Made by a program: the position numbers and the translations under genes. A stretch of 64,000 nt of DNA. Source: Pochonia chlamydosporia 170 (taxonomy: Eukaryota > Ascomycota > Sordariomycetes > Hypocreales > Clavicipitaceae). The notes under the pieces were generated by a model. The model searched no databases, was not told where the DNA came from, and saw nothing but the letters and a program-made list of their open reading frames with translations. Shown one piece after another: positions 11,406-19,429 of this stretch. The DNA lies in assembly GCF_001653235.2 (NCBI RefSeq), contig NW_019154050.1, positions 62,001 through 126,000 of the forward strand. The letters run 5' to 3'. Each line of letters opens with the position of its first letter. Position 1 is the first letter of the stretch.

Positions 11406-11620
11406 TGTTGGAAGCGCAAGGCTTCTATTTGGGTGATAATTATCACGCGGTTTGGGGTACTCGTAACTGGTTGATTGATGCTTGTTGAATTCATCTAGCT
11501 ATAGATAACGTACGCCTGTGTTGGTGTTGAGGCCTGCTCACGTGAGGTCTGTTTCAGCCACTGTTTGAAGACATTCGCAGGCTACTGGTTCCGCCGCCAA
11601 AGACGGCGGTGGAAGCAACA
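11406..11620. mobile_element. solo Copia LTR with target-site duplication
   Basis: 215 bp, TGTTGG to GCAACA, the same LTR as at 39518, 41380 and 47192 but with four substitutions. It is flanked by GATGG on both sides (11401-11405, 11621-11625), a 5-bp duplication as expected for Ty1/Copia integration. A solo LTR arises when the two LTRs of a full element recombine. It contains the short palindromes GATAATTATC and TCACGTGA. Confidence 0.93.
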
Positions 11621-11625
11621 GATGG

Positions 11626-12857
11626 AGTTGTTGGATATCTCCGCCTCGCCGACTAACAGACTAGTTGTCACGATTCCGTCTTAAAAGTTAAATTAAAGTT
11701 TGTTAGGGAAAAGCAATTATGAGGGGTAAAACGTTCGGACGAAAGGAAGAAAAGTTGCATTTAAAGGACCGCTGAAACAGTTTGGAGAAAGGCGGAGGAC
11801 GAATTTGATCACTCAGTGGTGTTATACTCCCTTTGACAAGGTGATATAATTGGAACTGCGTGACGTGACAGGAGTAGCTCGTATGATACATCGCAAAGTA
11901 GAAGTGGGGCATGCTAAATAATAGTGAGTTAACTGTTCGTTCAAATACGAGGTGTCGTTCTCAATTGGTGTTTAGGTCATTATCAAGCCTTGAGAGATAA
12001 ATAGATGCGGGGGATGACAAGGATAATGACAGCGTTGGAAGGATTGGACGAGAGAATAGAAAAACACACAATACACACCACCGGTGCTCTAAAACTTTCT
12101 CCCATATTACGCGACAGTTTCCACAACAGCACCCCCGGAGGCTAATCACTACTGAATTTGTCGAACCGACGCTGGGTGCGTATAATTGACCAAGCCCCCC
12201 CGCCCATAGCGGTCGCCTGGAATGAATACATTTAGCGTAGTTCGGCTAAGATCCGCACCCTGGCCCTACGCACGCCACTCCAGATTCGTCGTTTGGGGAG
12301 GGTTGTATCGACTGCTTTCATCAAGCAGCGAGTCGTTCGTATTAAGATCAAAAATCAGGTTTCGTCGATATATATGAGAGACCGAGAAACCCAAAACCCC
12401 CACAGCTGCTGGTCCCCCGGACTGGCGCCAGAATCGCCAGCGGCCTGGATCGGCAAGATTCCTCCATGCGCACCTCCAAGCCTAGCGATAAGTCGCCTCG
12501 ATGTGATACCCGGACTACTGGCGTTACATCCTCTAGCAAAGGAGGAGAGAACTTCGTATTGATTTCACGACAACCAGAGTCCTTCAACGAGCTGGGAATG
12601 TATCGGGACCTAGTCGTGTTGTGGATGATTGCGGCCGTCGGTTCTGTTATCCTGTCGGTCAATCGCACGAAATCTCGTAGGTTAGTATGCTAACGGAATT
12701 TGAAGTATCATGTTGTACATATGTCTGTTGGGGTTTTGAGGCGAGTAGCCATAATGGAACCGTAGGGGGGTTACCTCTGGTATGGGAGACCATGTAAAAT
12801 CCCACAATATTACAAAGGAGTCTCACTACGCTCGGATCAATGGGTATGGCCGCGCCA
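11626..12857. other. no gene recognised
   Basis: AT-rich to mixed DNA with scattered short ORFs (longest about 100 codons on minus at 12348-12668) and no domain. No TIRs detected. Confidence 0.35.
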
Positions 12858-12859
12858 TA

Positions 12860-12945
12860 CTTGGGCATTGTAGAGCTCCCTCTACCCACTCTACCCGGGT
12901 AGGGTAGAGGGATGGGGAATTCTCCTCTACTCTACAATGCCCAAG
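12860..12945. repeat. 86-bp foldback, possible TA-flanked mini-element
   Basis: CTTGGGCATTGTAGAG at the left is exactly inverted at the right, and TA lies on both outer sides (12858-12859, 12946-12947). The palindrome extends to CCA/TGG beyond the TA. The middle is itself partly inverted (CCCTCTACCC / GGGTAGAGGG). A Tc1/mariner-type miniature element is plausible; a simple large palindrome is the alternative. Confidence 0.6.
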
Positions 12946-12978
12946 TATGGTCCTGACTCTCAAGCGCGACAAAGTTAA

Positions 12979-13275
12979 CGACCAAAGCAGCCTGTCGCAT
13001 TCCAAGAACGGGACGAGCTTGATCAATATCTTTTAGAGCCTCTGGTGGACAACATTGCATACAAAGCAGACCCAATTGCTTGGTGGAGGGATGTTGGCGA
13101 TGTGCGCTTTCCTCGGCTGTCTCACGCGGTTACCGACCCCCTCACCACGACGCTGTCCCCCGCGGAAACTGAGAGAGATTTGAGCAGTTGCGGGAGTATG
13201 TTAAGGCCATTCAGATCTCGCCTACGACGCTATACAGGGCCATGGTTCAGAGTTTTCGTTGTTGAGGTAAGCTGA
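12979..13275 (+). pseudogene. hAT transposase C-terminal relic
   Basis: Open frame without ATG: ERDELDQYLLEPLVDN, then DPIAWWRDVGDVRFPRLSHA, then LSPAETERDLSSCGSM. This follows the hAT dimerisation domain pattern DPIxWWRxxxxxFPRL...AxxERxFSSAG. The helix after it is diverged (LRPFRSRLRRYT). It begins just beyond the foldback at 12860-12945. Confidence 0.7.
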
Positions 13276-13338
13276 TAATTATCAGCCTACATAGTTTCCC
13301 TTAGTCTCCTCGGAGGGGAACAACTGGAGGGAAGTTCT

Positions 13339-13533
13339 TCAATTGGTAGGCAGGGTTAATCTAAATGGGGAAAACGAGTAGTAATATTGATCGATTTGAT
13401 CGTCATTCAATTCCGAAGCTCGTCTAAACCTAGCTATGCTCTTATCCAAAACGCCCCACTCCTCGGTGTCAATAGAGTTCAACCTGCGGAATTCGTCCAA
13501 GCAAGCAAGAAATATCGACATTTTCGTAAACAC
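13339..13533 (-). CDS. possible last exon of bZIP copy B
   Basis: An open frame directly downstream of copy B on the same strand encodes FLACLDEFRRLNSIDTEEWG, then SIARFRRASELND and YYYSFSPFRLTLPTN before a stop. It lacks its own credible ATG. A GTACGG donor inside the end of copy B and an AG at about 13546 could join the two in frame with a very short intron of about 40 bp, so the link is uncertain. No known domain. Confidence 0.35.
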   Translation of the reverse strand: MFTKMSIFLACLDEFRRLNSIDTEEWGVLDKSIARFRRASELNDDQIDQYYYSFSPFRLTLPTN

Positions 13534-13537
13534 AATC

Positions 13538-14350
13538 CTATCTCCTCGACACCGAAGACCCCTGATTTTGTTGTCCCGTACCTGTGTGCGGCAACTTGCT
13601 GCTGCTGTTGTTGTTGGTCATGGGCATCATTTGGTTTTCCGTGTACCAGAATTCTGTTGGCGGCGATACGGTGTTGACAGGAGCTGCATTGATGGGTATG
13701 TTGGCCTGCTGGCATGCCGGTTGATACGGGAAAGACGGTAGCGCCAGACAGAGATCTGAAAGGTGCTCATCGACGTAGTTTAACCCTCGGGACGCCGTCC
13801 ATGACACCTCGCCATTGCGAAGTGTGAGATACTTTCGAAGAAAGTTAACCTCATCTGTTAACTTTTGGTTTCTACGAGTCAATTCTTCGATAGTTTCATT
13901 CCTGTTGATCTGTGATATCAGATGTCTGATTTCACATTCAAGCCGTGCAATGTATTGCTTGGTCCTTTCTCGAGCGGCGCGCTGAGATACACGATCATTA
14001 GCCCGCTTGCGTGCTAGTTGCTCAGGGCTTAGATTCGTGGTAGTGCGAGGTTCTAGCAGAAGATTAGTATCTCAGACATGTTCTACATACGAGTTTTAAT
14101 GCGGAAAGGGGGGAAGTGTAGCGACATTGCAAACTATTAGTAAACAAATACCTTTACGCCGAGCACTGGTGCTCGCTGTCGCCGGCCATTTTAGATCTGA
14201 CATGCTGAGAATGTAACTGGCAGTCGACAATCGTGCGTCGAAACGGTAACCATTCAAATATACGCGAATTGCTGTGGTCAGTCGTTTGCCTTTTGGATCT
14301 GTCATCGTACATGAGTTATAGGTTCTACTTAGACCGGCGATCATATCCAT
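13538..14350 (-). CDS. bZIP transcription factor, copy B
   Basis: CDS complement(join(13538..14052,14152..14350)). The 99-bp intron (GTATTTG donor, ACTAAT branch, CTAG acceptor) sits at the same codon and phase as the 98-bp intron of copy A. Exon 2 gives LSPEQLARKRANDR, the basic region SQRAARERTKQYIARLE and a zipper (EELTRRNQKLTDEVNFL), placing it in the fungal bZIP group with KRANDREAQRAIRQR-type basic regions. The C-terminal part is Pro/Asn/Ser-rich. It should dimerise and bind DNA in the nucleus; target genes unknown. Start at 14350 (MDMIAG) chosen because the same DNA is conserved in copy A; ATGs at 14356 and 14305 are alternatives. The protein is shorter than typical members, which have a further C-terminal domain. 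Confidence 0.68.
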
Positions 14351-14356
14351 ACCCAT

Positions 14357-15499
14357 TTAAATAATCGATATGAACAATCGCTAGGTTTGGTTACCCCTAG
14401 CATGGGGTGTAATCGGCAGTGTTCAAAAGGAGAGTTAGAGGGAGTATTTTCTGCATCGAGATTGTACTTATTAAACGCTAGTGCGGCACCTGCAGCGACA
14501 AATTGACCATGCGGCATCTAAGCCATCCAGAAGGAAGGGCAACGTCCGGATTTGGTCAGGCAATGTGCTCTTGGGTTGTTCCGATGTCCAGAAGATATTT
14601 GGGCTTAGCTAGAGGAGCGAGCAAGGAGGAAAAACAATGGAATGTTGGGATGAGTGACGACGACCTCTGTCCATGCACCCAGGTAGCGGACTTCCCGCTG
14701 CTTTCACAGGTGTCCCTATTCTGTTTTATTACAACGCCTTTAAACTCTTGGTGCTAGCATGTTTTGTGCGACAGCATTGTGTTACGGATTTGATGTCTAC
14801 ATGGGCAGGCACGATTAGTATGTACTAAACTACAGGTAAGATAATATCGAGGCACGAACGAAGCGTGGCAAGATCCCCCGTCTCATTCGTAGCGTATGCG
14901 AAGTATTCCAATCTCCCTGCGGCCAACTGGGGAGATGCACACAACCTGGATCCAATGAATTCCTGCCGTTGCTGGGGGGTTACGTTTCTAGCCATGCCAA
15001 GTTCAGGGAACACTGCGTGGTATTCATGTAACCAGAAGTCAAGGGTTGCGCCACCCAAGTAGTAAGGGGGTTGTCAAAAATGACCCACATGGTGTCTAGG
15101 TGAGAACTTCGTTTTAGACCTCTACTAACTATAAGAACTCTCCTGCGTCAGGGAAGCTCACCTGCCAATAGATACGGCGGCACCAACATGCAGCGGCAAT
15201 CACTTCCAAAAGCCACCTCCGAACAGCGTGGAGCTAGTTGGCCGAAACACATCCTCCTTACAAACAATGTATTTTAGTAGTTCCTGGCGCGAAGTTCACC
15301 GTGATTGATGGCAGGGCTGCACAACAAGGATTGCTGCACGTGTAACCCCTGTCAAGACATAAATTAGAGCGCGGTGGGCTGCTCTCTGCCAGGTGTAGTG
15401 TGCCGGGGTGCTTGATATCCACTTACTCACTAACACCATGGAAGATCGAGCCGGGGGTTGCGAGACAGCAGCGAATAGCACAATAATGTGCTACGTAGC
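14357..15499. other. mostly no gene; one unidentified exon-like ORF at 14825-15058 (minus)
   Basis: On the minus strand 14825-15070 reads YYLGGATLDFWLHEYHAVF, then PQQRQEFIGSRL, then AAGRLEYFAYATNETGD to a stop. It looks like a real terminal exon, but I do not recognise the family and found no upstream exon. The rest of the stretch holds nothing convincing. Confidence 0.35.
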
Positions 15500-16006
15500 T
15501 GTCAGAAGTACGGTGTGGATCTTTCACAAATGGCGTCCCTATAAGGAACAGTGGGTGTGGCGGCATTCATTGAGTGTATTCAGTGTTGTCAGTTCTGATG
15601 TCTGTTCTTCTCCTTTTACGCGGTTAAGCGTGTCGCTTGCGACACTGTTAGATTTACGATGCCTCCTCACTTGGGTAATAAAAGGTTTAATTGATGAATT
15701 ATTGAATTATTCCCCCAAAGACTGATTATTCTCTTGTTCTTCTTCGTCAATTTCCTGTGTGCGGGGAAGTCCTTTGCTACCTTTCGTCCAGACAGCCACA
15801 GGCCACAGTATGAATTTGCGCCGCTTTAGTCGCATATCCCGCCAATCTAACAGTGTCGCTCGCGACATGCTTAAATGCGTAAAAAGGAGAGAAGACGAAC
15901 GCAAGAACAATCAGAGACAACAATTAATACATTGGGCTAATGCCTACACACCCATTGAGTTTACAGTGACGCCGTTTGTGAACGTATCCACACGGTACTT
16001 CTGACA
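15500..16006. repeat. large inverted repeat, about 155-163-bp arms, 189-bp spacer
   Basis: The left arm 15500-15654 (TGTCAGAAGTACGGTGTGGA ... GTGTCGCTTGCGACAC ... GTTAGATT) is inverted as the right arm 15844-16006, about 75-80% identical by eye with several small indels. Each arm contains its own palindrome, GTGTCGC-TT-GCGACAC at left and a near copy at right. Arms starting TGTCAGAAG resemble LTR ends, so two fragments of one LTR in opposite orientation, or a foldback MITE, are both possible. No target duplication was found. Confidence 0.6.
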
Positions 16007-16334
16007 ATAGGTTATCATGTGGATTTTACGGGACCTTGCCAAATGTGGGGTGGTGTCAAGGTGGGTACAGCCTTGGCAAGGATCGCTTATCTTTAGGCCC
16101 TGGCGAGCGAACGAGAGTGCTCCCTTCGATGACCTCACTGGGGTAAGATTACCAGCCCCCCGTGGTGGTGGGAAATTGAGGCCTCCTTGGCCGAAACCCT
16201 CGACGTGAAATTGGAGGGAAGCATACGAATCAGGTCACCGCCGTGTCTCCCACCACTTCACTCATATCCCTGCCCCCACCTACCCAGCACCACAGCTTCT
16301 TCTACATCATCTGCAGCACAGGCAGAGGCTCATG

Positions 16335-16611
16335 CAGTGTATTCAAAAGCCCCGCCTCGCCTCAGCCTGACCCTTAGGCTAGGCTAGGCTGAGTAAACAC
16401 TTAAAACGAAGTAGAGCATCACAACCTGGACATGTGATTAGATTGTTTTCAGAACCTAGTAGAGGCATTACTTGTTTACCTTTTTCAACATTGTCTAGTA
16501 CGATATATCCAGTGTAAAGCGTAATATATCCCAAAACAAAACTTCGGACTTAAACGGAGGCTGGGTAAAACCCCTGCAAAATTAAGCGAGGCTGGGCTGA
16601 TGAATACACTG
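16335..16611. mobile_element. hAT-type MITE with 8-bp target duplication
   Basis: 277 bp. The left end CAGTGTATTCA is exactly inverted at the right end, and the match continues imperfectly through AGCCCnGCCTCGC. GGCTCATG occurs immediately outside both ends (16327-16334 and 16612-16619). An 8-bp duplication and a terminus starting CAGTG fit the hAT superfamily. No coding capacity, so it would need a transposase in trans. Confidence 0.87.
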
Positions 16612-16619
16612 GGCTCATG

Positions 16620-17250
16620 TGGTGACGACTCATGAAGCTACAGAGCCGGGGTCATGGGACTCTGTCGGCTTGTAATGGCCAGTGGTGATGATGTTGGCGT
16701 GCGGGAGAGTGTGACTGGTAGAGTTCTGGAAGCCGGAATAGAAAACGGCGGATGGTTCTAGAATTCACATTGGCCCAGAAGAGAGACTCAAAATTCCCTC
16801 GCTATTGACAGTATTAAGTGTTGTCCTATGTACATTGCCTCCACATCCTTTAGTCGGCCTTGATCCGAGTACATCCAAACAAAAATGTAACATATATTGG
16901 GAAGAGACAGATTACAGTACGTACACATTAGGTAGCCTTGGCAATCGTAACGTCGTCATCGCTGTGTTGCCAGATGGTGAATAAGGAATGTCTTCCCGGC
17001 GTAGCGACGAAGAGGCTGCACAGCTTGGCTATGGATTCATTCCTCTGTCTCTTTGATCAGGAAATCAATATCATCTTGTTCATTCATTGGCAAGCCGGCA
17101 GTATTAGGCGGAGTAATTTCGGACGATTGCATTGGCCATCGGATGCAGTAATAGCAGTTGACTTTGTGATACACAAAAGGGCGAATCATGTGTCGCGGGG
17201 TAAAACTGTCGGATAAAGCTGCCTCTGTTGATTGAAACTCACAAGCATTT
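16620..17250. other. no gene recognised
   Basis: A short acidic C-terminus-like ORF on minus (NEQDDIDFLIKETEE, about 17050-17090) is the only suggestive reading; no start or domain. Confidence 0.3.
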
Positions 17251-17354
17251 TTGCCACCTGGGTGGCAAGTGGCAACAGTAGTCGTAACACTGCTGCCTTG
17301 AGGCAGCAGTATTCCGAAAGTATTAAATATCTGGAGATTCCGCTGTGAAGCGGA
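17251..17354. repeat. three consecutive short hairpins
   Basis: TTGCCACCTGGGTGGCAA (17251-17268), ACTGCTGCC-TTGA-GGCAGCAGT (17289-17310) and TCCGCT-GTGA-AGCGGA (17339-17354) are perfect stems that each can close a 4-nt loop. On the plus strand the third loop is a GNRA tetraloop. They sit 390-490 bp upstream of LINE ORF1 and may belong to its 5' UTR or to an unrelated structured RNA. Confidence 0.6.
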
Positions 17355-17743
17355 GGAGAGGACAAGAAAATCAGGAATATTATCAAGAAAGCTTAGTTAA
17401 CAATGAGTCTCATAACGTGACAAAAACAAAGAACGATTATAGCGGGGTCAGTTCTCATAGCGCTACGATGGATGGACTTATGTCCACAATGGAGCCTGCC
17501 TGTCTGTAGTGGGGTAGATTTTAGACATGTTTCCACAGTTACGTAGTGGAAGTGTCGCATATATGGCCTACCCTGAATCGAAACACCTCATGTAAGGTTT
17601 GAGGAAGCATCGCCCCATCACCTTCCCTTGTATTATTACTTTCTTGGCATTTACTGTTAAGGAAGTACTCGTAATTACTATTGATTTGCTTAACATCACA
17701 TAAAACGTCAATTTCTGCGCGTTGCGCAGCTGCGGCGGCGGCG

Positions 17744-19429
17744 ATGGCGACTGCCACCTCCAGCCCGCCCTGTGAGCCGGATTGGTTCGATCTCGGCATC
17801 TACACACCTAAGAATTTAGCTCGGGGCGCCCGCGCAGCCCTCCTTCGAGACAGTTCACCCGTAGAGGTCACCGACATTGGCTTCTCACCCGTACGGGGCA
17901 GGACCGCCCAAACGCCATCTTCACCACTCACCCGCATTTGCAATGCTGCTATTGCGGAAGGACAGCAGCACGACGATTTCCCTGCGCTCCCTACACCGGT
18001 CATACACGAACAGCAGCAGCTACCCATCGACATCACGGAAGCAGCCAACCAGCTCGCGGACGAGCAAGTCGCCGCCTACAAAGCCAAACTACGAGTCTTC
18101 CGGGCTTTCTGCTCACACTTCAATGAGGCAGCCAAAGAATTTCCCTCCGGCCCGGAACGCGACTTCGCCCAGCACTTCTCCAGCAGCTTCCTTGGATTCT
18201 GGAAGCGAACGCTTAGCAATACTCAATCCGCCTCTACGCCGACCTACAGCAAAGTTGCTGCCCATGCCAATTCTCCTCGCACTCTCACAACCACGACACA
18301 CAACGCGCAGGCTTTTCATGCGCACAGCCAATCCGCTCCTACCCATCGCCAAGGGCAACCTGCGGTTCCTGCCCCACCCCGGGAGGACCTTCGGGTATTC
18401 GTCCGTCTCAACGCCGACGCCCCGGCCAGAAACCATATCGGCTACGCCATTCGTGCTCATGTCGCCAGCAAGACCGGCATTGAACTCAATCGAATCCCGC
18501 AAGTGCTTCAAGTGAACACTGGGTGGGCCATACGTGCTATAGACAAGCTTACACGCGATCTTCTCGTAGAGCGCCAAGCAGAATGGGCCGAAGACCTTGG
18601 CGCAACAGCCGTAGAGACCAGCCAGAAATGGTACACATATGCTGTAGACAACTGCCCTCGTAGGCTCACTGACCTGTATGGAAACGAACTGAACTACGAT
18701 GCGGCTGTCCATGACGAGATCAACCACCAGACGGGACTCACGCCGGTCAGCGTACGAGTCCCCCATCGTGATAATGAACAACTTCCATACAAAACGCTTA
18801 TCATTTCCTTCCTTGAGCCAACAAAAAGGTCTTGGACTCTGTTCGGCACCAGCCGACTAGCCAGGCTGATCAAAAGAACCAACCCTCCCAAGCAGTGTGA
18901 AAACTGCTGGGATTACCATACACGACATGCATGCAACCGACAAACACGATGCAAACGCTGCGGAAAGACCAACCACGACAGCGAAAGCTGTACTGCCGCC
19001 GAGCAGTGCGCCAACTGCCTCGGGCCGCACACTGCGGACCTCGCAACATGCCCGGCGCGGCCAAAGAGAGCCCATGGTCTGTTCCATCGTCTCCCCAGAG
19101 AACAGCGTGCATTGATCAGACAAATGGGCTCCCAACTCTTCGAACAACACCAGGCCAAACAACCACGGCCCTCTCAGGCGATAACTAACAACCATCCGGC
19201 ACCAGAGGTCGTGGCTGAACAACAGCGTGCTCCAATGGCGGTCATGGAGCCGCCTCGGGATCATGTGAATCCTCAGGACCTGAGTAACTTCTTCACTTGC
19301 ACCCTACCGGTCCTGCCGTCTTCTTCCCCGATGCGCCCCATGGGGCTCGGACCGGCAGCGGCGTCAAGACATCCTTTGCCGACATCACCCAAGCGGCGCC
19401 GGGCAAACACCAACCCATGCTCTCCATGA
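17744..19429 (+). CDS. LINE ORF1 (gag-like, CCHC zinc knuckles)
   Basis: 561 aa from ATG 17744 (the frame is open upstream but without an earlier ATG). The N-terminal half is Ala/Pro/Ser-rich. The central region has a conserved globular part (RVFVRLNADAPARNHIGYAI...). Residues about 384-434 hold three zinc knuckles: CENCWDYHTRHAC, CKRCGKTNHDSESC and CANCLGPHTADLATC. In this family ORF1 binds the element RNA and forms the RNP in which reverse transcription occurs. The stop TGA overlaps the ORF2 ATG as ATGA at 19426-19429. Confidence 0.9.
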   Translation: MATATSSPPCEPDWFDLGIYTPKNLARGARAALLRDSSPVEVTDIGFSPVRGRTAQTPSSPLTRICNAAIAEGQQHDDFPALPTPVIHEQQQLPIDITEAANQLADEQVAAYKAKLRVFRAFCSHFNEAAKEFPSGPERDFAQHFSSSFLGFWKRTLSNTQSASTPTYSKVAAHANSPRTLTTTTHNAQAFHAHSQSAPTHRQGQPAVPAPPREDLRVFVRLNADAPARNHIGYAIRAHVASKTGIELNRIPQVLQVNTGWAIRAIDKLTRDLLVERQAEWAEDLGATAVETSQKWYTYAVDNCPRRLTDLYGNELNYDAAVHDEINHQTGLTPVSVRVPHRDNEQLPYKTLIISFLEPTKRSWTLFGTSRLARLIKRTNPPKQCENCWDYHTRHACNRQTRCKRCGKTNHDSESCTAAEQCANCLGPHTADLATCPARPKRAHGLFHRLPREQRALIRQMGSQLFEQHQAKQPRPSQAITNNHPAPEVVAEQQRAPMAVMEPPRDHVNPQDLSNFFTCTLPVLPSSSPMRPMGLGPAAASRHPLPTSPKRRRANTNPCSP

